Source: an uncultured Methylomonas sp. (lineage in GTDB: Bacteria; Pseudomonadota; Gammaproteobacteria; Methylococcales; Methylomonadaceae). Taken from it: a DNA stretch of 45,639 bases. The DNA is taken from positions 1-45,639 of the forward strand of contig CAKZJE010000013.1 in the NCBI GenBank assembly GCA_936941155.1. Direction: 5' to 3'. Shown here one piece after another: positions 7,389 to 15,568 of this stretch (position 1 is its first letter; each line of letters starts with the position of its first letter). The translations under genes were made by a program, and so were the position numbers. The notes under the pieces were generated by a model that saw nothing but the letters and a program-made list of their open reading frames with translations, ran no database searches and was not told the origin of the DNA.

Positions 7389-9179
7389 TTATGCTATTTG
7401 GCTATTGAAAAAATTAGAATAACGTCCCATTGTAGAGGTATCAATAATCACTAAATTTCTTTGTGTCCTCGTTAATGCGACATATATTAATTCATCAGAA
7501 GAATTAATATCTTTTTCAGAAATAATTAAAATAACTGTGTCAGCTTCCCAACCTTTGAAAGAGTGAATAGTAGAAAATTTTGTAGTACCAGCATTACCCC
7601 AAAAATGAAGTTTACGCCCTCGTCTTATTTCTTTTAACTTTTGTTTAGCATTATGCTCTGAATAACTTGCTGTAATATCATCGTATTCTTCTTTAGTCTC
7701 ACAGGATTTAGATGTATTTTCACGATTTAGCTTGCGAAATCTATATTCAAGCTCTCTAACTGGTTCAACAGTTGATGCCAATATTGCAATATTATTTGGG
7801 TGTATGCCAAGTGATAAAATTACTTCTCGAACAAAATGATATAAATCATCGTGAGGAAAACTAGATTTTGAAATATATTGAACTTCCCCTAGCTTAATTG
7901 ATTCTTGCTGTGGTTTTGCATTCGCTTCATCAATTTGATAACGCTTTGTAAAATATTCGCGTTGAAAAGCTTGAGCAATTGGCATCACCACACTATCAAG
8001 ACGATAAGATTGATTTAGTAAATTATAACGTCCCGTAATTGTTGGAACTTGAGGAAAACTATCTGCTCCCATTTCTCGGTCATAGATATTTTGTTTTTCA
8101 TCACCAAATACAACAAACTCTCCGTTTGGTGATAAAAAATATTTAAGTAAAATTTTTAACCACGTTTGCTCATAATCTTGAATTTCGTCAACCAATATCG
8201 TTTCATAGCGTTGAATTAGACCAGTTACTGAATCAAAGAAATCCTCATTATTGAAATCATCAAAACTATTACAAGAAAGACTATGGTTATTCGCTTGCGA
8301 TTTAAAGAATTGGTGATAATTGGTAATTTCAAATCCAGACCAAGGAAAAGGTAAACGAACTTCGTTAATACGGTCATGTATATAATTACGAAGCGTAATA
8401 TTAAATGTCAAAATGAGTACAGTGCTTTGAGTGCGACAATACGCATTTGCTGCACGTCCTGCTAAAACTTGTGTTTTTCCACTACCTGCCACACCTTTAA
8501 TTTTTTGTCTTGTATTCGCACTACTTTTGACAAGTCTTTCCTGTTCTTTGTTATAAATAATATTTCTACCAATGTCTGGAGAATGCAAAGGAGGATTTAG
8601 AAAGCGGCGAAAACTCTGATATAAGGCTTCATCAAATAAATAAGACTCTCTATTTAAACGAGTTAATTTAAGTAAATTATTGATTCCATCTTCATTCACA
8701 CCATCGCGTACTAGGAAATGTAAATAAGGAACATTTCCACAAAAGTTATCTATTTGATTATTAGTTGCATTGTGGAAATAGACAACAGGCTGGACAATAG
8801 CAAAAGCTTTGCTATTTTTGATATTTTTTTCAAACAATATATCTATATGAAGGGAATAGAGGTTTTCTTTATACGCTTGTACTTGAGCGAGAGGCGATTT
8901 AATTCGACAATTATTTTTTATAAGATACCAATCATTTAATGCGCCATTGGGATTTGTATAGCATGATAAATCCCAATCTTTGACTTCGATTATAACTATG
9001 CCAAAACCTCTTCGCATAATAACAAAATCAGGTCTATCTCCATTAAGAAATGGTTGGACAAAAATTTCAAAACTATCATCTAAATAATTCTGTAAACTTT
9101 GAAGTAAATAAGCTTCACCTTCGGTCAATTTGACACGAAACTTATCTATTTCATTTTGAGATGGAAAGCAGTGAGCCAT
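7389..9179 (-). CDS. NERD-domain SF1 (UvrD-like) helicase
   Basis: This 596-residue protein fuses an N-terminal nuclease-related domain to a superfamily 1 helicase. The NERD part shows RPDFVI (D51) and IVIIEVKDW (E65, K67), a PD-(D/E)XK-like set. The helicase part has Walker A KGVAGSGKTQVLAGRAA (229-236), a DE box ILVDEIQDYEQ, a later FSTIHSFKGWEADTVIL motif and LIYVALTRTQRNLVII at the end. The start ATG 9177-9179 is preceded by AAGGATTAGAA, a good Shine-Dalgarno sequence; an upstream in-frame start lacks one. Such proteins may act in DNA repair or phage defence. The gene lies next to other nuclease-fold genes (9336-11492), which favours an accessory or defence role, but that is inference. 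Confidence 0.88.
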   Translation of the reverse strand: MAHCFPSQNEIDKFRVKLTEGEAYLLQSLQNYLDDSFEIFVQPFLNGDRPDFVIMRRGFGIVIIEVKDWDLSCYTNPNGALNDWYLIKNNCRIKSPLAQVQAYKENLYSLHIDILFEKNIKNSKAFAIVQPVVYFHNATNNQIDNFCGNVPYLHFLVRDGVNEDGINNLLKLTRLNRESYLFDEALYQSFRRFLNPPLHSPDIGRNIIYNKEQERLVKSSANTRQKIKGVAGSGKTQVLAGRAANAYCRTQSTVLILTFNITLRNYIHDRINEVRLPFPWSGFEITNYHQFFKSQANNHSLSCNSFDDFNNEDFFDSVTGLIQRYETILVDEIQDYEQTWLKILLKYFLSPNGEFVVFGDEKQNIYDREMGADSFPQVPTITGRYNLLNQSYRLDSVVMPIAQAFQREYFTKRYQIDEANAKPQQESIKLGEVQYISKSSFPHDDLYHFVREVILSLGIHPNNIAILASTVEPVRELEYRFRKLNRENTSKSCETKEEYDDITASYSEHNAKQKLKEIRRGRKLHFWGNAGTTKFSTIHSFKGWEADTVILIISEKDINSSDELIYVALTRTQRNLVIIDTSTMGRYSNFFNSQIA

Positions 9180-9231
9180 TTCTAATCCTTGTTTGTGATG
9201 ATATAAACACAACCTTTAATTTTTCTTTTTC

Positions 9232-9330
9232 CATTACATTCAACAACCGCGTTTCTAAAATCTGTTTAAATTTCCAAACCTAAAACTTTCTGTAAATCCG
9301 CAACAGCAATTATCGCATCGTATAAAACCA
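9232..9330 (-). pseudogene. Decayed 3' end of a gene like that at 10836-11492
   Basis: On the minus strand 9273-9232 reads KFKQILETRLLNVM, which repeats the C-terminus of the gene at 10836-11492 (KFKQILETRLLS). The sequence just before it (GATAATTGCTGTT) also resembles the paralogue's ATTATTGCTATT, but with about 22 extra bases and stop codons between. No start is present. This is the tail of a third, broken copy of that nuclease-like family, left between the second Rpn gene and the helicase gene. Confidence 0.6.
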
Positions 9331-9335
9331 GCCTT

Positions 9336-10175
9336 TTATAACGGTTCAATTTCTTTAGCAGTTAATCCGGTTATTTTTATGATGAATTCAATTGGCATAT
9401 TTTCAGCTTTTAATGCTCTTGCCGTGCTGTATTTTTCTTTCATAATGCCTGAAATCTCACCATCATTGAAATAGGTATCCTTAACATTCTTCAACTCCCA
9501 ATATTCCAATAAACTTTTTTCATAAGACTCAACCTGACTGGGTTTTAAATGTGCAATTTCGGCAATTTCAAATCCTTTCTGAAAAATCGGTTCATTTAAT
9601 ATCGCCGGAATATGGTCAAAACTTTCTAAATTTTTTAAAAAATAAAGCCATTTATCAAAATGCGATTCTAATTCGTTTTCGGTTTTAGTAAACAAGGGCA
9701 TTTGCAAAAACTTAAAATGCAGTTTGTCATAAAAAATTTCGCCATCTTGGTCTTTTAAACTCACCGCGCGTAAAAACTTTTGTTTTTCTTCTTTTTCATC
9801 ATAAATAAAATCCAAAATGGCAATAAAATAAACCGGCATGAGTTTAAAATCCCAACCGCCTCTTTTCGCCTGCTCTTTAATTGGAAAGGTTGAATAAAAT
9901 AAGGAACGGTCTTTAAAAAAATTCACTTTCGCTTTTTGCATTTCCACGATAAAGCGAGTGCCTTCTTTGGTTTGGCAATAGATATCAAAAATCGCTTTAC
10001 GTTCTTTAGGGGTACTGGGAATTTTTTCAGGGTTTTTAAAACTCAAATCGGCAATTTGATGATAATCGGGTAATAACTGATTTAAAAAATCCATTAATAA
10101 ATCTTTATTACCTTCTTCACCGAAGAGTTTTTTAAAACCAAAATCGGTATAGGGATTAATATATTTTGTATTCAT
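9336..10175 (-). CDS. Rpn-family recombination-promoting nuclease / PD-(D/E)XK transposase-like protein
   Basis: The 279-residue protein begins YINPYTDFGFKKLFGEEGNK, the standard start of this family, and contains AIFDIYCQTKEGTRFIVEMQ with D64, E78 and Q80 as the catalytic set. The C-terminal helix reads EFIIKITGLTAKEIEPL. It belongs to another subgroup than the Rpn protein at 2102-2860. It appears intact. It is followed on the same strand by a nuclease-like gene remnant and the NERD helicase. No flanking repeat like that of the first Rpn gene was seen. Confidence 0.88.
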   Translation of the reverse strand: MNTKYINPYTDFGFKKLFGEEGNKDLLMDFLNQLLPDYHQIADLSFKNPEKIPSTPKERKAIFDIYCQTKEGTRFIVEMQKAKVNFFKDRSLFYSTFPIKEQAKRGGWDFKLMPVYFIAILDFIYDEKEEKQKFLRAVSLKDQDGEIFYDKLHFKFLQMPLFTKTENELESHFDKWLYFLKNLESFDHIPAILNEPIFQKGFEIAEIAHLKPSQVESYEKSLLEYWELKNVKDTYFNDGEISGIMKEKYSTARALKAENMPIEFIIKITGLTAKEIEPL

Positions 10176-10200
10176 CTCTTAAATTTCATAGAAAAAATGT

Positions 10201-10818
10201 TTAAACTTGCGGCTTATCATAAAAATCCGCAATCGTTTGTAATGCACCTAAAAGGCGCGGCAAATCCTGCATATAATAACGTTCAGTATCAATCAATAAC
10301 ATATTCTCTTCTAAACGCAAAAATACCCATTCATAACCATCAGTCACCGCGCCATAAATAATTTTATACGGTTCATTTTTCTGCTCATTAAACAATTTTG
10401 CCGCATACATTTCTGCCCCGCATTGTCCATACCAATTGTCCACGTTATCATCTTTCGCTTCAAACATTGCGATAACAGGGGCGGCAATATGCAAAGAAAA
10501 ATGTTTGGTAAATAAAAAATCACAACGCCCTTTCAAAGCTTTTTCAGGTAACACATCAAAGGTATTTCCCGAAAAATATTGCAATTTATTCGGATTATTT
10601 TGCATCCATTCGACTAAAATCGGCGTAACGATTAACTCAGAACGGGCTTTTTCAGAATTAATAGGCAATGTGTTATTTCGTTTTAATGCTTCTTGTAAAA
10701 ATTCAGAAGGCTGAATGAGTTGATTGCATAAATTCAAAGCTCTTTTCGTATTATCAATATGGCAATTATCAGAAAGTGCATTTAAAGAATAATCAGAATA
10801 ACTGCGTAATTTTTTCAT
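10201..10818 (-). CDS. PD-(D/E)XK nuclease-like protein
   Basis: This 205-residue protein has RSELIVTPILVEW (E61), LKGRCDFLFTKH (D100) and PVIAMFEAKDDNVDNW (E120, K122), in the order and spacing of a PD-(D/E)XK nuclease core. The following GQCGAEMYAAKLFNEQ fits the conserved Q-containing helix. The C-terminal half (KIIYGAVTDGYEWVFLRLEE) is typical of small restriction-like proteins that hold only the nuclease core. The N-terminus (LRSYSDYSLNAL) recalls that of the next gene (VRNYSEADLITI), so the two may be distant paralogues. AAGGA lies 9 nt before the start. Substrate unknown. Confidence 0.72.
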   Translation of the reverse strand: MKKLRSYSDYSLNALSDNCHIDNTKRALNLCNQLIQPSEFLQEALKRNNTLPINSEKARSELIVTPILVEWMQNNPNKLQYFSGNTFDVLPEKALKGRCDFLFTKHFSLHIAAPVIAMFEAKDDNVDNWYGQCGAEMYAAKLFNEQKNEPYKIIYGAVTDGYEWVFLRLEENMLLIDTERYYMQDLPRLLGALQTIADFYDKPQV

Positions 10819-10835
10819 TTTTAATATTCCTTACA

Positions 10836-11492
10836 TTAAGACAATAATCTCGTTTCCAAAATCTGTTTAAATTTGCGCAAAATAGCAATAATCTGTAATA
10901 AATCATTGTGTTTTGTGCAATCATAACTTTCAGAAATAAAATAATTTTTTCCTTCCAAAATCACAAAACTCCAATATTTTCCGATGACTTCGCAACCATA
11001 CATCGGAAATTGATATTGATTTAATTCCTGAGCAATTAATAAAGCTTCTAACAATTGCGCCATTGAATCACCGGTTGGTTTTTTGTGCGGTTTATATTCC
11101 TGAAAATGAAAATAAGGTAACTGTGGCGTATCAAACACACCTTTCGCAATCATAAAATCGGTTTTGGTTTTCAAAAAATGTCCTTCAACATTAGCTTGTA
11201 CCGTGCGTTCAAAATACGCTTTGAATTCGCTCGCATCCATGAAATGCCCCAAGCGCAATACAAAAGCAATAAAGCGCATTTTCAATTCTTCTTCATGCCA
11301 ACTGTCTATATTTTGTTTGGCATCTTTTAAAATCATTTCAAAAATACTTTGTTCAACAGAATCAAGTGTGGTTTCGCAATTGAGCCATTCTTGCAATAAC
11401 GCACTTTGTTCCTGTCCAACACTGCGTTTTAAATTGTAAATTGTAATTAAATCAGCTTCTGAATAATTGCGTACTTTATTTTGTTTTTCCAT
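10836..11492 (-). CDS. PD-(D/E)XK nuclease-like protein
   Basis: From ATG 11490-11492 this is a 218-residue protein. It has HEEELKMRFIAFVL (E69 region), LKTKTDFMIAKG (D112) and PYFHFQEYKPHKKPTGDSMAQLLEAL (E132, K134), a PD-(D/E)XK-like core with the EYK version of the motif. The frame could be extended by five codons to a TTG, but MEKQNKVRNYSEA is preferred. The gene ends 17 bp before the next nuclease-like gene and the two are probably co-transcribed. A broken copy of its 3' end lies at 9232-9330. Function unknown; a DNA-cleaving role is inferred from the motif alone. Confidence 0.72.
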   Translation of the reverse strand: MEKQNKVRNYSEADLITIYNLKRSVGQEQSALLQEWLNCETTLDSVEQSIFEMILKDAKQNIDSWHEEELKMRFIAFVLRLGHFMDASEFKAYFERTVQANVEGHFLKTKTDFMIAKGVFDTPQLPYFHFQEYKPHKKPTGDSMAQLLEALLIAQELNQYQFPMYGCEVIGKYWSFVILEGKNYFISESYDCTKHNDLLQIIAILRKFKQILETRLLS

Positions 11493-11570
11493 GATATTGT
11501 CAATCAATATTAATGAGTCATCGTATTTCTAAAATCTATTTAAACTAACAAACCTAAAATGGCTTGCATA

Positions 11571-12113
11571 TTATCCGGTAATATAAACCCGCAAAGCCCC
11601 CGCCAATGTAAATTCCTTAAATGCCTGTGCCATCGCATATTTAAAAAAACGAAATTGCCTACCATACGTTTCCATCGAAACTTTCCCTTCCATCGAAAGC
11701 AACAAACAATCGTAATTCACATCAATATCTGAAAATCCCTGCCTTAAATAATCGCATGTTCCATACTCATCAAACTGAAAAGCCTCTTCCGGTTTGGTTT
11801 CTGCCCACGCCAACCATTCCGCAGGTGGCAAGGTTTCCAATTCTTTTAAAACACTTTCATAATACGCTGACTTATCATAAAGCAGCGGATAAAGTATTCT
11901 CAAAAAAGGCACAAGTTGTTCATATAAAATAGATTCTTTCAATTCAAAATAATAAGAATCCTCTGTTTCATTTATTTCATACAGCTCAGGCAAAAAATAA
12001 CATTCCTGCTGCATTTTTTCTTGTAATTGATCAATCGAAATTTGCGCTTTATTGACTTGTTTTTTTGCTACGCTAATTTTGCTGACAATACCAATCGCTA
12101 AAAATTGTCCCAT
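11571..12113 (-). CDS. Conserved-looking protein of unknown function
   Basis: I do not recognise this 180-residue acidic protein. It starts MGQFLAIGIVSKISVAKKQ after a strong Shine-Dalgarno sequence (GAGGTG, 6 nt away). The middle has ELKESILYEQLVPFLRILYPLLY and the end has RFFKYAMAQAFKEFTLAGALRVYITG. Neither signal peptide nor membrane segment is evident, and the style is like immunity or other small cytoplasmic accessory proteins. The stop may be due to a late frameshift: in another frame the DNA continues as ILPDNMQAILGLLV before a stop at about 11536. It opens the same-strand run that leads into the nuclease-like genes. Confidence 0.7.
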   Translation of the reverse strand: MGQFLAIGIVSKISVAKKQVNKAQISIDQLQEKMQQECYFLPELYEINETEDSYYFELKESILYEQLVPFLRILYPLLYDKSAYYESVLKELETLPPAEWLAWAETKPEEAFQFDEYGTCDYLRQGFSDIDVNYDCLLLSMEGKVSMETYGRQFRFFKYAMAQAFKEFTLAGALRVYITG

Positions 12114-12273
12114 GATTTCACCTCTTTAAAGTTTGAACGATGTTATTTAAGTGAGTATTTAAATTTTAGAGAAAAACTTTATGTGGCGTGGCTTTGGCTG
12201 ATGTGTGTTCAGCGGGTCAAGTGTTTTATAAGTTAAGCTGAGGAAGCTGTGCTAAATAAGTTTTAGGCGGTAA

Positions 12274-12306
12274 AAACCTTTCAGGTCTTAGAGATCTGAA
12301 AGGTTT
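12274..12306 (-). terminator. Palindrome downstream of lysS, likely terminator
   Basis: AAACCTTTCAG and CTGAAAGGTTT flank a short centre; on the minus strand the stem is followed by TTTT, 43 bp after the lysS stop codon. Almost the same 33-nt palindrome lies at 35813-35845, so it is a repeated element that can work as a terminator. Confidence 0.65.
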
Positions 12307-12348
12307 GGGTAATAAAACAGCTGCTTTAGAAGGTTTTTTCGCTGAAAT

Positions 12349-13845
12349 TTAAGCTTTCGGACGCAAATGCGGGAACAATAATACATCGCGAATGGATGGC
12401 GAATTGGTAAACAACATCACCAAACGGTCAATCCCAATTCCTTCACCAGCCGTTGGCGGCAAACCGTGTTCCAACGCGACGATATAATCCGCGTCATAGT
12501 GCATCGCTTCATGATCGCCGGCTTCTTTATCCTCAACTTGACGTTGAAAACGCTCTGCTTGGTCTTCTGGGTCATTTAACTCATTGAAACCATTTGCGAT
12601 TTCACGCCCACCAATGAAAAATTCAAATCTGTCTGTCACATGCGGGTCTTTATCATTGCGCCGCGCAAGAGGCGAAACTTCCACCGGATACGCCGTAATA
12701 AAGGTTGGATTAATTAAATGATGCTCAACGGTTGCATCAAAAATTTCCACTTGAATTTTTCCCAAACCATAACTGTCTTTAATCGGCAAACGCAATTTTT
12801 TTGCCACTTCTGCTGCGGCTTCACGCGTGCTGATGTTTTCCGCAGTTAAGTCTGGATTGTATTTTAAAATCGAATCAAAAATCGAAATCCGCTCAAACGG
12901 TTTTTCAAAATCGTAAGTATGTTCCTGATACACAATCGTAGTTGTGCCGCATAAATCGGTGGCAATGCCGCGCAACATATCTTCGGTTAAATCCATCAAT
13001 TCATCATATTCTGCATAAGCTTGATAGAACTCTAACATGGTGAACTCAGGATTATGGCGGGTTGATAAACCTTCATTGCGGAAGTTGCGATTCACCTCGA
13101 ACACGCGCTCGAAACCGCCGACGACAAGGCGTTTTAAATACAATTCTGGGGCGATACGCAAATACATATCCATATCCAGCGTATTGTGATGCGTGATAAA
13201 CGGACGCGCCGAAGCTCCGCCCGGAATAACGTGCATCATTGGCGTTTCCACTTCCAAAAATTGCCGCTCAATCAAAAACTGGCGAATATACGCGATAATT
13301 TTTGAGCGCATTAAAAACGTTTGCCGCGATTCTTGGCTCATAATCAAATCTAAATAACGTTGCCGATATTTGATTTCTTGGTCTGCAATGCCGTGAAATT
13401 TCTCGGGTAATGGACGTAAAGCTTTGGTTAATAAGCGAATATTATCGACTTTAACGCTCAGCTCACCGACTTGAGTTTTAAAAAGTACGCCTTCCGCGCC
13501 TACGATGTCAGCAATATCCCATTTTTTAAACTGGTCGTTATACACGCCTTCAGGCAGATTATCGCGAGCCACATACAGTTGAATTTGCCCTGTCATATCT
13601 TGAATATGGCAAAAAGAGGCTTTGCCCATAATCCGGCGCGTCATTACTCGCCCGCCTAATTTCACTCTGATAGGCTCGGCTTCTAATTCTTCTTTGGTTT
13701 TGCTCTCGTAGGCTGCCAAAATTTCAGCGGCAAGGGTGTCACGGCGAAAATCTGTCGGAAAAGCAATGGTTTCTTCACGCAGGGCGGTGAGTTTTTCGCG
13801 GCGTTGTCTGATTTGTTCTTGTTCGGTTACTTGTGTCTCAGTCAT
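12349..13845 (-). CDS. lysS: Lysyl-tRNA synthetase, class II
   Basis: This 498-residue class II synthetase charges tRNA-Lys. An N-terminal OB-fold tRNA-binding domain is seen ([23 protein letters not shown]), then motif 2 with [20 protein letters not shown] and motif 3 with [13 protein letters not shown] near the C-terminus. Length is normal for bacterial LysS. The gene stands alone: upstream on the other strand is an exported protein gene, downstream the accessory block. A terminator-like hairpin at 13969-14000 points toward the gene, about 124 bp before the start, so the leader may be longer than usual. Confidence 0.98.
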   Translation of the reverse strand: MTETQVTEQEQIRQRREKLTALREETIAFPTDFRRDTLAAEILAAYESKTKEELEAEPIRVKLGGRVMTRRIMGKASFCHIQDMTGQIQLYVARDNLPEGVYNDQFKKWDIADIVGAEGVLFKTQVGELSVKVDNIRLLTKALRPLPEKFHGIADQEIKYRQRYLDLIMSQESRQTFLMRSKIIAYIRQFLIERQFLEVETPMMHVIPGGASARPFITHHNTLDMDMYLRIAPELYLKRLVVGGFERVFEVNRNFRNEGLSTRHNPEFTMLEFYQAYAEYDELMDLTEDMLRGIATDLCGTTTIVYQEHTYDFEKPFERISIFDSILKYNPDLTAENISTREAAAEVAKKLRLPIKDSYGLGKIQVEIFDATVEHHLINPTFITAYPVEVSPLARRNDKDPHVTDRFEFFIGGREIANGFNELNDPEDQAERFQRQVEDKEAGDHEAMHYDADYIVALEHGLPPTAGEGIGIDRLVMLFTNSPSIRDVLLFPHLRPKA

Positions 13846-13968
13846 GGTGTTTAAAATGTAAAAGTTAATGTGCTAAGTTTACCCTAACAGCTTGCTGTTT
13901 GCAGAATCGTTTGTGGATTTGAGAGGGATAGTTTGTATCACCGCTGTTTGGAGCATTTTAGCAAAAAA

Positions 13969-14000
13969 CAGCCTGAAAAATGTTATAGTGGCACAGGCTG
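13969..14000 (-). terminator. Terminator-like hairpin upstream of lysS
   Basis: On the minus strand CAGCCTG pairs with CAGGCTG over an 18-nt loop, followed directly by TTTTTT. This is a good intrinsic terminator, but no minus-strand gene precedes it. It may end a small RNA, or act as an attenuator in the lysS leader. The rest of the 13846-14217 gap holds no gene I can support. Confidence 0.5.
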
Positions 14001-14217
14001 AGGGGCTTTCTAATTAAGCGTGTGTGCGAATGTTTTATATAAGTTTGCAGATTGGCGATATATATAGAAAAGCAGCAATAGGCGCAAATGAAATAAAAAG
14101 TTGTTTTAAATTTTCAATTGCATGTGATGGATTTAGTCGTTTTTCTAGCCATCATAATTATGCTTTGCAAAAGTACCATATTTAAAAAAGCTAATACTTA
14201 ACATGAGGATACAAAAA

Positions 14218-15231
14218 ATGAAATACATACTATATTTTCTTAAAATTGGATTAATTTTTCCTATGCTCGCCAATGCGGGGGTCATAGGAGCTAACTCGGA
14301 TTTAAAATTAGCAAAAGTTACTCCGGTAAGCCAAAATAAACTTCACTTAGAAAATGTAATTCGTAACGGTAAAGTCTGGAATATTGATTTTGTGCGTATT
14401 CCAGGTACATCAACATATAAAGAAGTTCTTAGTTCTAAAAAAGTTAATTCTTGTTTTCAAAAAGCCCCTATTGAACAACAAAGCGTAAACAAATATGGGA
14501 ATGCAGAAATCGTATCTCCTCCGCTTGGTTACAAAGGTATTATCGGATGGATTGCTGCTGTAAATAATGGTTCTCAACCTGGGCAAGTCAAAGTTAGAAG
14601 TTTAAATATCTATGCCATTGACCCTATTACGAAAAATCGCACATTATTAGATTTAGATTCAAAGTGGGCATGTTGGGATAACTATAATACAGGGATGTGT
14701 TGGAGAGCATTGGGCGGAGCTGGATTCATAATGGAGCGTAAAGATTGGCAGTGTCCAGATGGTAAGTGTTGGGATTTAAAACAGGAGTATTCTGCTTCGT
14801 ATGATTATGGTTCTTTGGATGGAAAAGCAGACCCTATTGATTATGCAAATTATACGGACGCTAATAACCCTAGTTCATTAGGTCATCAAATTGTGAAAGT
14901 TGAAAGTAATTACATGACTTCAGTTTTACCATCATCTGATGCAACAGTAGTTTTTCCTACATCTACTTATCCAACAAAAGTTTTTCATGCTTGGAACACT
15001 AGATGGCCTGTAGCGGAAGCATTGCCCAATAAGCAATATGAAGTCGTGGCAGAAGTATTAATTGAGGGCGCAGGAATGATTCAAGTTGGTTATGATTTTC
15101 TGCAAAAAAGGAATTCCAATCGAGCAGGTCACATACAAGGAGCTATTTCATCTTGGGAGTGTTCTTCAACTGCTGGCAATTGGATAAAAATTAAAGCAGG
15201 GCTTCCTTTTTCCATTAATTATGCTGATTAG
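14218..15231 (+). CDS. Exported protein of unknown function
   Basis: The 337-residue product starts with a signal peptide (MKYILYFLKIGLIFPMLANA, likely cut after ANA) and is then a soluble, aromatic- and cysteine-rich protein. Notable are WACWDNYNTGMCW and WQCPDGKCWDLKQEY, four or more cysteines that could form disulphide bonds in the periplasm or outside the cell. The ATG at 14218 is chosen because TGAGGA precedes it by 8 nt; an ATG at 14203 lies upstream of that site. I do not recognise the family. It is AT-rich and sits between lysS and an orphan vapB gene. Confidence 0.75.
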   Translation: MKYILYFLKIGLIFPMLANAGVIGANSDLKLAKVTPVSQNKLHLENVIRNGKVWNIDFVRIPGTSTYKEVLSSKKVNSCFQKAPIEQQSVNKYGNAEIVSPPLGYKGIIGWIAAVNNGSQPGQVKVRSLNIYAIDPITKNRTLLDLDSKWACWDNYNTGMCWRALGGAGFIMERKDWQCPDGKCWDLKQEYSASYDYGSLDGKADPIDYANYTDANNPSSLGHQIVKVESNYMTSVLPSSDATVVFPTSTYPTKVFHAWNTRWPVAEALPNKQYEVVAEVLIEGAGMIQVGYDFLQKRNSNRAGHIQGAISSWECSSTAGNWIKIKAGLPFSINYAD

Positions 15232-15320
15232 CTTGGTGGGATGGGGGAGAGTAACAACGAACCCCATCACACTTGCCGCATAAAAACTAACATCACTCAA
15301 TACCCACAAGGACAAAAAAC

Positions 15321-15515
15321 ATGAGAGCCACGATTGTATTAGACGATGACTTATTGGAAAAAGCCCAAGCCCTCACCAATTTAAAAGAAAAATCTAATCT
15401 TATCAAAGAAGCACTAAAAGCCTTGATAGAACGTGAAAGCGCAAAAAGATTAGCTTTGCTGGGTGGTAGCGAACCAGACTTAACGACCATTCCACGCCGC
15501 CAATCCACTGTTTAA
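15321..15515 (+). CDS. vapB: VapB family antitoxin, orphan
   Basis: This 64-residue ribbon-helix-helix antitoxin reads MRATIVLDDDLLEKAQALTN, then EKSNLIKEALKALIERESAK and LALLGGSEPDL, a standard VapB of the VapBC2 kind. It binds operator DNA with the N-terminal strand and toxin with the C-terminal tail. AAGGA lies 8 nt before the ATG. A complete vapC should follow at once, but only a short broken start is seen (15518-15563) before the convergent eutC gene. Confidence 0.88.
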   Translation: MRATIVLDDDLLEKAQALTNLKEKSNLIKEALKALIERESAKRLALLGGSEPDLTTIPRRQSTV

Positions 15516-15517
15516 AA

Positions 15518-15563
15518 ATGATGGTTTTAATTGGGATCGTTCATCCGTGTTTATTTTTACAAA
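15518..15563 (+). pseudogene. vapC 5' stub
   Basis: After vapB, ATGATGGTTTTAATT reads MMVLI as in VapC N-termini (MVLVDTSVWI). If two G residues in ATTGGGATCG are ignored, the frame continues as DRSSVFIF, close to the PIN start D-x-S-V. A stop follows within a few codons and the sequence then enters the 3' end of eutC on the other strand. The toxin gene has been lost. Confidence 0.5.
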
Positions 15564-15568
15564 ATAAA

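Noticed and set aside
15293-15508. Minus-strand ORF opposite vapB
   Set aside because: The plus frame is a clear VapB antitoxin; the opposite frame has no recognisable features.
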